A stretch of 64,000 nucleotides of DNA from Epilithonimonas zeae (GTDB lineage Bacteria > Bacteroidota > Bacteroidia > Flavobacteriales > Weeksellaceae). Numbering within the stretch: the first letter of the stretch is position 1; the number at the start of each line of letters is the position of its first letter. Positions 26,592 through 35,092 of the stretch are shown one piece after another. The position numbers and the translations under genes are program-made. The DNA is taken from assembly GCF_900141765.1 (NCBI RefSeq), contig NZ_FSRK01000001.1:806001-870000 (forward strand), in the 5' to 3' direction. Below the pieces are notes generated by a model. It had not been told where the DNA came from. It did no database searches and worked only from the letters and a program-made list of their open reading frames with translations.

Positions 26592-27167
26592 ATGGCAACT
26601 ACAAAATCAGCAACAGCTGCAAAAACAAAGACTGCTGCGAAAAGTACAACTACAACCAAAAAAACACCTGCTAAAAAAGATGCGGCTAAAGATTTAAGCG
26701 ATCTTTTCGAAGATAGCTTAAAAGATATCTATTGGGCAGAAAAAGCATTAGTAAAAGCCTTACCAAAAATGATGAAGAATGCAACCAATGAAAAATTGAA
26801 AGCCGCTATCGAAAAGCATTTGGCTGAGACAGAAACACACGTTACTCGTCTGGAAGAGATTTTCGAATCTATGGGAAAAAAAGCACAGGCAAAAAAATGC
26901 GACGCAATGCAAGGTTTATTAGATGAAGCGGACAGCATTGTGGAAGAAACAGAACCAGGAACAGTGAGAGATGCAGGAATCATTGCAGCAGCGCAGAAAG
27001 TGGAGCATTACGAGATTGCTACTTATGGAACATTGGCGGCGTTTGCTAAAATTTTAAAAGAATCTGCTCCGATGAAAAATTTGCTTAAAACATTGGAAGA
27101 AGAGAAAACCTGTGATGAGTCTTTGACACAGCTTGCAGACGTTAATCTTAATTCTAAAGCAAAATAA
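26592..27167 (+). CDS. DUF892 ferritin-like stress protein (YciE/YciF family) with basic tail
   Basis: 191 residues. Residues about 1-33 are a Lys/Ala/Thr tail (TAAKTKTAAKSTTTTKKTPAKKDAAK) like histone H1 tails in composition. The remainder is the DUF892 four-helix bundle: LSDLFEDSLKDIYWAEKAL, KHLAETETHVTRLEEIF, KVEHYEIATYGTLAAFA carrying the Glu/His di-iron-type ligands, and EEEKTCDESLTQLA. Homologues are general-stress proteins of unproven activity. The tail suggests DNA association in the manner of Dps (inference). Confidence 0.88.
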   Translation: MATTKSATAAKTKTAAKSTTTTKKTPAKKDAAKDLSDLFEDSLKDIYWAEKALVKALPKMMKNATNEKLKAAIEKHLAETETHVTRLEEIFESMGKKAQAKKCDAMQGLLDEADSIVEETEPGTVRDAGIIAAAQKVEHYEIATYGTLAAFAKILKESAPMKNLLKTLEEEKTCDESLTQLADVNLNSKAK

Positions 27168-27217
27168 TCGACACATAGACTTGGAAACGTTAAACGAATT
27201 AATCAATTTTACAACTT

Positions 27218-27613
27218 ATGGAAGTGCAAGAACTTAGACTTTACAATCTGCTTCAGTATGAAAATGATGTAGTGCCAGTAGTTGGGCTCAATCTTGCGAA
27301 GGACAAAAATCTTTCCTTAGTTCAGATTCAGCAAGGTAATTCCAAGATTCCTGTACATTCACAACAACTAAAACCAATTCGCCTTACCAGCGAGTGGCTT
27401 TCCAAATTTGGTTTCAAGGAAAGTTATCGCTCAAATTCCAGAATCCGATACGACTTACCCAACTTTGGAAAGTATGATTTTGACCTTTCGAAAGATAAAA
27501 TTCTTGAGGGATTTTTATACTTCGGAAATTATATTCGATGTCATTATATACATCAGTTGCAAAATCTTCATTTTGTACTGACAGGAAAAGAATTAAAAGT
27601 GGAGAGCAATTGA
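27218..27613 (+). CDS. Bacteroidota-type short protein ending in [15 protein letters not shown]
   Basis: 131 residues. The pattern ELRLYNLLQYE, PIRLTSEWLSKFGFKES and [18 protein letters not shown] matches a widespread uncharacterised Bacteroidota family often seen in mobile or accessory regions, recognised by its YxHQLQNLYFxLTGEEL ending. Cytoplasmic, no catalytic motif. Its stop codon lies within the following terminator hairpin. Confidence 0.7.
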   Translation: MEVQELRLYNLLQYENDVVPVVGLNLAKDKNLSLVQIQQGNSKIPVHSQQLKPIRLTSEWLSKFGFKESYRSNSRIRYDLPNFGKYDFDLSKDKILEGFLYFGNYIRCHYIHQLQNLHFVLTGKELKVESN

Positions 27614-27630
27614 TTGCTCTCTTCTTTTTC
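27602..27630 (+). terminator. intrinsic terminator
   Basis: Nine-bp stem GAGAGCAAT / ATTGCTCTC with a 2-nt apparent loop (7-bp stem in practice) followed by CTTCTTTTTC; overlaps the stop of the 131-aa gene. Confidence 0.75.
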
Positions 27631-27637
27631 ATTTGAC

Positions 27638-27681
27638 ACGGCTCAAATCATAAACCAAGATTGGTGTAATTTTTAGATTTG
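27638..27681 (+). promoter_or_regulatory. Crp/Fnr-type operator with -7 box, site 4
   Basis: ACGGCTCAAATCAT at 27638-27651 (right arm intact, left arm degenerate), 22 bp spacing, then TAGATTTG at 27674-27681, a full -7 match. The run CTCAAATCATAAACCA is shared with site 1. It drives the frameshifted lipoprotein at 27701. Confidence 0.6.
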
Positions 27682-27700
27682 AGAATATTCTAAATATTGA

Positions 27701-27893
27701 ATGAAAAAATTGGAATGATTTTTATCCTTGTATTACTATCTGGCTGTTCAAAGAATAATGATTTCTCAGATTCTAATGATTCGGATAGTTTTATATAGAC
27801 GGGCTGAATTATTATGATGCAGTTAAAGTTTTGGTAAATGACAGTTTAATTTATAAAAAATATCTGCGCATCAACTTTTTAAAAAGAAAATAA
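27701..27893 (+). pseudogene. frameshifted small lipoprotein gene
   Basis: ATG 27701 is followed by A6 and stops after 5 codons, but with one extra A the text becomes MKK-IGMIFILVLLSGCSKNN, a clean lipoprotein signal. That frame stops at TAG after DSDSFI; a third frame then gives GLNYYDAVKVLVNDSLIYKK to a TAA at 27891-27893. Two lesions therefore separate three protein-like pieces of an about 63-residue product. It sits 19 bp after a full -7 box. Confidence 0.55.
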
Positions 27894-27910
27894 ATAATAT
27901 TAACCAAAAC

Positions 27911-28522
27911 ATGAAACCTAAGAAAGTACCAGGCGTTCCGGAGCATTACAAAGGAGCTCATTTCGATACAGAAAGTGATCGGGTTTTGGATGATCCGATT
28001 CTTGCGGCTCAGCAATTCCAATTTCTTAAAGAGCGTTTTTTCAATATCAATAACTGGCAAGAATACTGTGGAAAGATGTCTGCGGAATTCAAACTTTGTG
28101 ATAAACACGGTTTTTATGTAGATAGAATGCCGAGAGTGGGCGATTTTTTAAGAATTGATATTCCCGGTCCTGGCAATCCACAAACCAAAGGTTATGATTG
28201 GGTAGAGATTGTTGCTATGGATGATCATTGTTTTGGTGATGAATTAGAACGGCATTTGATTTCCTGCAGACCATCAAAACCACCTGGCAGCAGGAGCGAC
28301 AATATTGCACATTTTTATTCTCCAGAATCTTCATCAACATTCATTATTTCAAGAGGACCGAATTATATTAAGGTTGGAATTTATGGAAGGAATGAAATTG
28401 CTAATTTTTCCAGAACCGGAATTATTGGTAAGATACGAAACGCTTTCATCACAATCGGAGGATTTTTGAGGGTTACAAAATTCCAGTGGAAAGGTCTTGC
28501 AGAAGGTTTTCTTGATTTTTAG
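27911..28522 (+). CDS. hypothetical cytoplasmic protein, 203 aa
   Basis: Starts MKPKKVPGVPEHYKGAHFD. The middle is rich in charged and aromatic residues (GFYVDRMPRVGDFLRIDIPG, YDWVEIVAMDD), then SRGPNYIKVGIYGRNEIANF. No signal peptide or membrane segment. I do not recognise a family; codon use is like the neighbours and the gene is complete. Confidence 0.65.
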   Translation: MKPKKVPGVPEHYKGAHFDTESDRVLDDPILAAQQFQFLKERFFNINNWQEYCGKMSAEFKLCDKHGFYVDRMPRVGDFLRIDIPGPGNPQTKGYDWVEIVAMDDHCFGDELERHLISCRPSKPPGSRSDNIAHFYSPESSSTFIISRGPNYIKVGIYGRNEIANFSRTGIIGKIRNAFITIGGFLRVTKFQWKGLAEGFLDF

Positions 28523-28536
28523 TTTTAAATATTGTA

Positions 28537-29070
28537 ATGATGTTAAATACGGCTTTCTGTTTTCTTGTTTGTGGATCATTTTGCTTTGGACAAACCTATG
28601 AACAGCTGATGTCCTATTCTCATTACTACAGCAAGGATATCGATGCTTTTAAAGAATTTATTAATAAAGAGCCGGCAGCAACCCATTCAAATTACGGTAT
28701 TCAACAAGTAGTCTATGAATTTCATAATCATAGTGTGGGTTTGGAAGAGCATAAAAGTGATAATGGTAAAATTGGAGAAATCTATGTTTTCCAAACCAAT
28801 GAAAATCATACAAAAGCTAATTATGAATGGAAGAAATACTTCGATTCTATGAACAATAATCCATCATTTCAATTCGTCAAAGCTATTTTCAATGATGGGG
28901 TTACAAAAGACAACAATCTTACCCTTGAAAATTTCACAACTTTATTAAATTCAAAAAATATAAATTCTGACAGCAGTTATGGCGTTCGATATAAAAAATC
29001 CGATGTCTATTATTCTCTTTTTGTAATAAAAGGTAAGCTGGTTTTTACGGTGGATGATAAGAATTTTTGA
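28537..29070 (+). CDS. hypothetical secreted protein, 177 aa
   Basis: N-terminal signal peptide MMLNTAFCFLVCGSFCFGQ with cleavage near FGQ. The mature part is polar with repeated aromatic residues (SYSHYYSKDIDAF, HTKANYEWKKYF, YGVRYKKSDVYYSLFVIKG). Family unknown. It starts 14 bp after the previous gene and may be co-transcribed. Confidence 0.6.
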   Translation: MMLNTAFCFLVCGSFCFGQTYEQLMSYSHYYSKDIDAFKEFINKEPAATHSNYGIQQVVYEFHNHSVGLEEHKSDNGKIGEIYVFQTNENHTKANYEWKKYFDSMNNNPSFQFVKAIFNDGVTKDNNLTLENFTTLLNSKNINSDSSYGVRYKKSDVYYSLFVIKGKLVFTVDDKNF

Positions 29071-29351
29071 TTATTTCAAATTTTTAATTAATTATAACAG
29101 TCATAATAAAAGAATAATCTGCAGTAAGAAATAAATCTTATAATATCGAACATTAAAACACCCAAGATTTTCTTACCGGAATGCAAAAACAAAAAAATGA
29201 GATAAAATTAGCAAGGGCATAATTTGGATGAGCATTTAGTTACAGGATGGGATTGCTTTGAATGTCCTGAAACATCTTAAAACTTTAACATAAATATTTG
29301 GAGTGGGCAATTGAATTTCAGAGTTGGCAAGGATAAAAAGTAAATTAGTAA

Positions 29352-29522
29352 AGTAATACTGATTGTTATTTACTGATTGCTGAAACTAATTTCCAGAGAT
29401 TTACGAATATCCGAATTGTAAAAATTCCTGAAATTTTCCTTGAAAATATTGAGCAGATAAATGAATTGATTTTTAGAATTGAGGGTGTTGATGCTGCATA
29501 TTTTTATTTACCACAAATTTAA
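29352..29522 (+). pseudogene. C-terminal gene relic
   Basis: Open frame of 56 codons without a start, reading for example YLLIAETNFQRFTNIRIV and FLENIEQINELIFRIEGVD, ending FYLPQI. Just upstream, another frame reads IWSGQLNFRVGKDKK to a stop at 29341, consistent with the same gene shifted. Family not recognised. Confidence 0.4.
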
Positions 29523-29606
29523 AATTGCAAAAATTTTAAAATGAAGTACCGTCATTGATTTTTAGTAGTGGTATTTTTTTTATTAAAACTTTTCGTAACC
29601 TTTGTC

Positions 29607-29654
29607 AATAAGTTGTGAAATTTATATTTTAATAAGTTGTGAAATTTATATTTT
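29607..29654 (+). repeat. tandem duplication, 2 x 24 bp
   Basis: The unit AATAAGTTGTGAAATTTATATTTT (given as positions 29607-29630) is repeated exactly at 29631-29654. Confidence 0.9.
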
Positions 29655-29764
29655 TACGTAGATGATTAAAATTTCAAAATGAGATTTTTGGAAAAGTGAG
29701 TTCGGGAGATTTTGTTTATTTGGAGTAAAATCTAAATGTATAAACACAAAATTTAATTAAACCC

Positions 29765-30346
29765 ATGAAAAAAATAATACTAAAAATATATTTAGTTCTC
29801 TCGATACTTTTGGTGTCAGATGGCGTGCTGTATTATTTCTGGAAAATCAGTTTTGCAGGTTATTACAGTGATGTTATTTTGTTTTGGCTTTGGATCTTAA
29901 CAAGTTTTTCAGTGATCGTTCTGTTTTGGAAAAAACTATTGGCGAAATTATTATTAGGAACATTGATCGTCGCCTTAATCCTGAGTATTTTGCCGATGAT
30001 GCTGCCGTTTTACACCATATTTTTTGCGATGACACCTTTCGGTTCCAGAATGCAGAAAGATCTGAATCAAAATTATAGAGCTCAGATTGTTGGTTACAGC
30101 ATGATGAGGCGTCCCTGGTTGGAAATCATTGAGAAAAAAGGAATTTTTGAACAACAAATTATCCAATGTACAGACCAGGATGTTTTTAAAAATGAGGTGG
30201 ATTTAAGAATCGGTTCTGCAAAAGATATCCGATTTGATAGTGAAACAGATAATACTTTAACGCTTGTTTTGTTTTATGGCGGACCTAATTACAAAGTTAC
30301 TTTTGATAAGAAAACAGGGAAAGTTAAAGCCATTGAAACTCATTAG
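29765..30346 (+). CDS. hypothetical inner-membrane protein
   Basis: 193 residues with three or four hydrophobic helices in the first half (about 6-22, 32-53, 61-84, 87-100) and a polar C-terminal domain (VDLRIGSAKDIRFDSETDN, YGGPNYKVTFDKKTGKV). No family recognised. It begins a run of same-strand genes that continues to 38558, mostly with short spacers. Confidence 0.6.
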   Translation: MKKIILKIYLVLSILLVSDGVLYYFWKISFAGYYSDVILFWLWILTSFSVIVLFWKKLLAKLLLGTLIVALILSILPMMLPFYTIFFAMTPFGSRMQKDLNQNYRAQIVGYSMMRRPWLEIIEKKGIFEQQIIQCTDQDVFKNEVDLRIGSAKDIRFDSETDNTLTLVLFYGGPNYKVTFDKKTGKVKAIETH

Positions 30347-30365
30347 TTAAACTAAAAATTATACT

Positions 30366-31154
30366 ATGAAAATCAATCTTTCGACTTTATTATTAATTAT
30401 AATTTTCACTTTGCAATCCTGCGGAGAGGAAAAACAGAAAGCAATTGAGAAAAAAGAACCTCAAAAAATAACGGAATTAAAGACCGATTCGGAAGAAGAA
30501 TATATTACATCGTTTTGCAACTTTGCAGTGATTGTGGACAAAGATGGTTACGTGAACATAAGAGAGAAAGAATCTGCGAACAGTAAAATTATTGGGAAAA
30601 TAAAATCTGGAGAAGCGGTTTTTATTTTTGAAGATTTGGACACAGATTGGCTGAATATTACTTTTGGTGACGATGAAAAATCTGGATATATACATCGTTC
30701 AAGAATAAAATATATCAAAGATTTAGAGAAGATAGCTTCTGTAGATTCCCACAATTACAAGGCTATTTTCCATTTGAATAATATTGACATAGATATCGAA
30801 ACAGATGATTTTGATTATGAATCTAACAAGAAATATTTTTCAGAAACAGCGAAGGAAGACTTCATAATCAAAAAATATAAAGATCTTGAAATGTGGGGAA
30901 CAGACGGAACAATTCCTAAAAGTTATTACAAGTCTATCACTGTGAAAATAGGAAATCAGGAAATCGAAATTCCTAAGAAAGATATTCAAGACCTTTTCAA
31001 TCCCAATAATGATTACACCGAATGTTATTATGACAAAGTAAATAATTCGATATACATCCATTTGTCCAATTCCGACGGAGCGGGTTCTTATGTCGCATTA
31101 TTCAAAATCGAAAACGGAGTTTATAAAGGGCGACAAGTTGAGATTCCTTTCTGA
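30366..31154 (+). CDS. SH3-domain lipoprotein
   Basis: 262 residues; signal ending IIIFTLQSC gives a lipobox. Residues about 55-115 form a bacterial SH3 domain (VIVDKDGYVNIREKESANSK, IGKIKSGEAVFIFED, WLNITF, SGYIHRSRIKYI), which usually binds peptidoglycan or peptide. The C-terminal half is acidic and unclassified. Located 19 bp after the preceding membrane protein gene. Confidence 0.8.
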   Translation: MKINLSTLLLIIIFTLQSCGEEKQKAIEKKEPQKITELKTDSEEEYITSFCNFAVIVDKDGYVNIREKESANSKIIGKIKSGEAVFIFEDLDTDWLNITFGDDEKSGYIHRSRIKYIKDLEKIASVDSHNYKAIFHLNNIDIDIETDDFDYESNKKYFSETAKEDFIIKKYKDLEMWGTDGTIPKSYYKSITVKIGNQEIEIPKKDIQDLFNPNNDYTECYYDKVNNSIYIHLSNSDGAGSYVALFKIENGVYKGRQVEIPF

Positions 31155-31191
31155 AAAGTGAATTGAAGATTTAATTTTAAAACCAACAAAT

Positions 31192-32277
31192 ATGACCAGA
31201 TTTTTACTTCAAATAATATTGACATTAGTAAGTTGTTTAGCCTTTGCAAATGATGGCGCATTTTTCGCGAAAGGCAATCAATTGATTCCAATTAACGAAA
31301 CCGATATTACAGTCAAAAAGGAAATCCTGACTCTTAAAAAAGTTCGAAATCAATTTATAGAAGTCACCGTTTATTATGAGTTTTTCAATCCGAAAGAAGA
31401 AAAGAAAATCACCGTTGGCTTTGAAGCTTTTTCGCCGGAAGGAGATGTAGATGGAGCACCAAAAAACGGGCAACATCCATATATGAGAGATTTCAAGGTG
31501 GAACTTAATAATTCGGTTTTGAAGTATAACGTCTCATATGTTTCCGACTCGTTGTACAATAAAAATGGGAAGATAAAGTCTTTGGATTTAACCAAATTCA
31601 ATGGAAACAAAAGCGGGAATTATGTCGATTTTTTCTACGTTTATCACTTTGAAGCCAATTTCAAAAAGGGACTCAATATCATCAAACATACTTACAATTA
31701 TGACGTTTCTGGTTCGATAGATTACAATTATGAATTTGAATATGTTTTGACCGCGGCCAATCGTTGGGCGAATAAACAGATTGATGATTTTACATTGATT
31801 ATCGATACTGGCGAGTTCGAAACATTTTCTATTAATAAAACTTTCTTTAAAAATTCTAATGAGTGGTTGATTAACGGAATCGGAAAAACCGAAGATATCA
31901 AAGGAAATAAAAACTCTTTTATCGAAAATGATGCATTAAAATTCCACTTACAAAAAGGCAACATTATATTTCAAAAGAAGAATTTCAAAATCACTGGCGA
32001 TTTGTTCTTATATGCCCAAAACTATTGGGGAAATCAGAATTTGGAATACATTCCGTTCTCTTATTATCAGGAAGATAAAATTGCGGAACCCAAAAATGAT
32101 TTGGAAAGAAAAATACTCAAAAATTTACCATTTGCAAGACGTGGTTATGTTTTTCAGAATCAGGATTTGAATCAGTTTTACAAAACAATGGAGTGGTATA
32201 TTCCCAATCCTGATTATAAACCTGAAACAGAAACTCTCACCGAAAGAGAGAAAAAATGGGTGAAAAGGTGGAAATGA
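31192..32277 (+). CDS. secreted YARHG-domain protein with DUF4424-like N-terminus
   Basis: 361 residues with signal peptide (MTRFLLQIILTLVSCLAFA). The N-terminal half (NDGAFFAKGNQLIPINETDI, EVTVYYEFFNPKEEKKITVGFEAF) resembles DUF4424-like envelope proteins. The last about 60 residues contain LERKILKNLPFARRGYVFQNQDLNQFY, a YARHG domain (the family motif is FARHGYxF; here FARRGYVF), an extracellular module thought to bind peptidoglycan. Ends in a charged EREKKWVKRWK tail. Substrate unknown. Confidence 0.75.
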   Translation: MTRFLLQIILTLVSCLAFANDGAFFAKGNQLIPINETDITVKKEILTLKKVRNQFIEVTVYYEFFNPKEEKKITVGFEAFSPEGDVDGAPKNGQHPYMRDFKVELNNSVLKYNVSYVSDSLYNKNGKIKSLDLTKFNGNKSGNYVDFFYVYHFEANFKKGLNIIKHTYNYDVSGSIDYNYEFEYVLTAANRWANKQIDDFTLIIDTGEFETFSINKTFFKNSNEWLINGIGKTEDIKGNKNSFIENDALKFHLQKGNIIFQKKNFKITGDLFLYAQNYWGNQNLEYIPFSYYQEDKIAEPKNDLERKILKNLPFARRGYVFQNQDLNQFYKTMEWYIPNPDYKPETETLTEREKKWVKRWK

Positions 32278-32450
32278 AATAATGACGGATGATGATTGCA
32301 TACTAATCATAAAAAAATAACACAATTAAATTGTAACTAATTTTCAACGAATTGCAAATAATATTTTCAATTTTTTATGATTTTAATTATCTTTAAAAAG
32401 TGAACAATTTTATTCTAATCCAAAAATTGTATAACTAAAAAAAACAAACA

Positions 32451-32906
32451 ATGATGAACTTAAAACCAATTTTTATGGCATCTGCGTTGATGCTGTCTGC
32501 CAGCAATTTTCTATCGGCAAAAGCCAAAATTCCTATTGGTGAACGAGAAGTATTAAACAAAGTTTACGATTTGCCCAACACAGACGAATTCAAATTAGAA
32601 AACGGCGATTATCTGGATTTGGCAACACTTCACAAAGAGTTCAATATCGCTTACATTCTACCTTTGTACATCATGGAAGAACCAAAATTGGTAGGTTATG
32701 ATGAAAAAACAGATGAATTTTACAACATGCCGGATAAAGAAATGGATGCGATTTTAGCCTCTCAAAAGCTCGAAAAAAATGACCTCAATAAACTTCCTTT
32801 TTATACGAGATATGGTGGAAAGCTAGTGGCATTGCTTCTTATTGCTTTTATAATCTGGGGCGCAATTCCTTCCAAGAAAAAGAGAGTAGAACCAACTAAT
32901 GTCTAA
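32451..32906 (+). CDS. hypothetical exported protein with C-terminal membrane helix
   Basis: 151 residues: signal peptide (MMNLKPIFMASALMLSASNFLSA), acidic central part, and a hydrophobic helix near the end (LVALLLIAFIIWGAIPS) followed by KKKRVEP. The topology is periplasmic domain with a C-terminal anchor. Family not recognised. The next gene starts 21 bp on. Confidence 0.6.
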   Translation: MMNLKPIFMASALMLSASNFLSAKAKIPIGEREVLNKVYDLPNTDEFKLENGDYLDLATLHKEFNIAYILPLYIMEEPKLVGYDEKTDEFYNMPDKEMDAILASQKLEKNDLNKLPFYTRYGGKLVALLLIAFIIWGAIPSKKKRVEPTNV

Positions 32907-32927
32907 ACTTTAAAAACACTAAATACT

Positions 32928-33641
32928 ATGATTACAATTTTTTTTATTATCGGATTTATGGTGCTTTTTTACGGCGGCGTGATGTATTTTATGTACGCAA
33001 AAAAGCAAAAAATGAAACAAACTTTGCAAAGCACAGATTTCAAATCAGAGTTTCAACGGGCAGAAACTTACAAATCTAATTTTCTGAACGGCGATTACAG
33101 TTATCTGAAAACCCAGATGAACGGAAAACCCATTGATGCATTCAATTTTGCAAACCTTGAATATTCTGGCGCAACTGCTATCAAAGATGGGATGAAAGAT
33201 TCTTTGAAAAGTATGGCGACTTTGGGAACGGTAAGATATCAAACCGTTCAGACTCCGAAATATTTGATTTTGAGTAATGATGAACTTCACCTTTTGGATA
33301 CCGATACCGATGGCGATATTAGCAATCATTTGGTGTTTGACAGTCACAGGCTTTCACAATCGAGTCTGGTTGAGATTCCGCAGCAAGGAACAATGAAAGC
33401 TTTTGCAAAACAGAAAGGTGATGAGGTGAAAGCATACAAAATTTCTTTAGCAACAGATGATAAACCGATAGAGCTGATTTTGTTTTCGGCGCTTATTTTT
33501 ACCCACGTGAATACGGCAAGCAACATGCTGTCGATGGATATGCAGAAAATAGTTCAGGAAAATGTAATCGCTAATGACTTTCTCAAAAAACTGGGTGACA
33601 AATATCCAAATCTGAAAGTTGATGTTCCTATTTTGAATTAA
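32928..33641 (+). CDS. hypothetical protein with N-terminal membrane anchor
   Basis: 237 residues with a transmembrane helix at residues 3-24 (IFFIIGFMVLFYGGVMYFMYA) and a large soluble domain (YLKTQMNGKPIDAFNFANLE, DTDTDGDISNHLVFDSHRL). No family recognised. Paired with the 151-aa exported protein upstream. Confidence 0.6.
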   Translation: MITIFFIIGFMVLFYGGVMYFMYAKKQKMKQTLQSTDFKSEFQRAETYKSNFLNGDYSYLKTQMNGKPIDAFNFANLEYSGATAIKDGMKDSLKSMATLGTVRYQTVQTPKYLILSNDELHLLDTDTDGDISNHLVFDSHRLSQSSLVEIPQQGTMKAFAKQKGDEVKAYKISLATDDKPIELILFSALIFTHVNTASNMLSMDMQKIVQENVIANDFLKKLGDKYPNLKVDVPILN

Positions 33642-33716
33642 TTGCAACAATAAAAATCTTATAAAAACGTGTAAACAGCTTCTGTTTATGCGTTTTTATC
33701 TTAATGCAAGAACACA

Positions 33717-34160
33717 ATGAGAAATAAATTAATATTGATAAATATTTTTGTATCTATTTTTTTTAATGCGCAAAGAGTAGATCTAAGGAAACTTGTTATG
33801 AATAGCGATGTAATTGTTTATGTCGAACGTAATGATTTTGAGACTTCTATTGAAAATATTAACGACCATTTTTCCAAATCTTATCTGAAAATTAAAAGCT
33901 ATCAAAAAATTATTAAAAATTATTCTGATATCAAGTTTGTTAATAAAGATATTTATGAACCTACAGGAAAAAATGATTTCTACAATGATAGTGAACTGAA
34001 TGAAGGTGGATGCGATGTACTCGGCGATATTATAGAACTTCAGCAAAAAAAATATTACAGCCTGATTTTTTTGGAGAGAAAAAGTAATAATCTCGGTGTT
34101 TTAGCTCACATTTGGCGGAAAGATTTTAATTATGAAACCATTATTCAGAAGATAAACTAA
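33717..34160 (+). CDS. hypothetical secreted protein, 147 aa
   Basis: Signal peptide MRNKLILINIFVSIFFNAQ, then an Asn/Lys/Asp-rich mature part with MNSDVIVYVERNDFETSIEN and a C-terminal YYSLIFLERKSNNLGVLAHIW. Role unknown. The reading frame continues in the same phase after its stop into the next coding-like stretch (see 34161). Confidence 0.55.
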   Translation: MRNKLILINIFVSIFFNAQRVDLRKLVMNSDVIVYVERNDFETSIENINDHFSKSYLKIKSYQKIIKNYSDIKFVNKDIYEPTGKNDFYNDSELNEGGCDVLGDIIELQQKKYYSLIFLERKSNNLGVLAHIWRKDFNYETIIQKIN

Positions 34161-34649
34161 ATCCAAAAACTTGACAAAATAAAATCTCTGAAAGAACGCT
34201 ATGAAAAGACATTAGATTACTATCTGGAATATGATGAAATCCGTACCTGGAGCGATGAATTCAAAGATTTTATTTGGTATTATAAAAGAGAAAAAATCCT
34301 GCAGACAGATGAATTGATCTTAACCGAAAAACAGTTGAAAGTTGCACTGCAAAAATTTTTGGATGGCAATGAACTTTCTTATTATGATTTTGTCAAAGAC
34401 AAATATCCAAAAGAAGTGAGAGCGTATTATTTAAAAAAAATGCAAGCTTTTCAAAAGATTGAAAACGAGAACGAAATCGATTTCTATAATTTTAAAGAAG
34501 CGTATGAAAGAGCTACCAATACATATTTTATGGATCGAAGCGAACTTGGAGTTCTTAAAGATAAACTGACAGATGATATACCATTTGATGAAAAACAGAA
34601 AATAATGATGACACTTATTGATGATGCAAAAATTAAACAAATTAACTGA
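34161..34649 (+). pseudogene. cytoplasmic coding frame lacking a start codon
   Basis: Coding text is continuous from 34161 (KLDKIKSLKERYEKTLDYYL, EIRTWSDEFKDFIWYYKREK) through LILTEKQLKVALQKF to a TGA at 34647-34649, about 160 codons. A TTG at 34314 could start a 111-aa product, but 50 protein-like codons precede it without ATG, GTG or TTG in frame; CTTGAC stands where ATGGAC would be expected. The frame is also in phase with the upstream gene across its TAA. Either the start was lost, a non-canonical start is used, or the upstream TAA is read through. Stop and next ATG overlap as ATGA. Confidence 0.5.
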
Positions 34650-35092
34650 TGAATAAACTGATTCCTTTCCTGAAAAACTCAACGTTTTACTTTCTTGTCA
34701 TTTTTACAGGGACATTTTTACAGGTTTATTGGGCAATGGGATATTTGTCGGACAAACTATCATCCAGTTGTTTGGATTGCAGTTTTGCTTTGGACACATT
34801 ATTTATTTCTTTGTTTTCAGCCATTTTTCTCAGCCTGATTTTTATGTTGATTTCAAAAATTAAGAATCTCTATTTAAAACTAATTCCGGAATTTTTCCTG
34901 CTTACATTTTGGTGGTTTTTTATAGATTATTCAGATTTTGTAGAAAGAGAATCATCGTGGAGCACTTATCTTTTTAATGAGGAAATTAACGAAACTTTAA
35001 ATCACAGTTTCTTCCCGATTTTAATAATGTCTGTTATTGTAATTTTTATAATTAATTACCGATCAATTCTCAAAAGAAATGAAACAAGCTGA
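34649..35092 (+). CDS. hypothetical membrane protein, 147 aa
   Basis: Four hydrophobic helices (about 9-30, 43-66, 75-92, 121-139) with a Cys pair SSSCLDCSFA after the first. Starts by ATGA overlap with the upstream frame and overlaps the next gene by 14 bp, so it lies in a tightly coupled set. No family recognised. Confidence 0.6.
   Translation: MNKLIPFLKNSTFYFLVIFTGTFLQVYWAMGYLSDKLSSSCLDCSFALDTLFISLFSAIFLSLIFMLISKIKNLYLKLIPEFFLLTFWWFFIDYSDFVERESSWSTYLFNEEINETLNHSFFPILIMSVIVIFIINYRSILKRNETS

Larger units (their letters stand above)
29071..29764 (+). other. intergenic stretch with decayed coding text and a tandem repeat
   Basis: No intact gene in nearly 700 bp. Protein-like pieces in differing frames run from about 29217 to 29522, and a 24-bp exact duplication sits at 29607-29654. 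The rest is A/T-rich leader for the gene at 29765. Confidence 0.6.
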
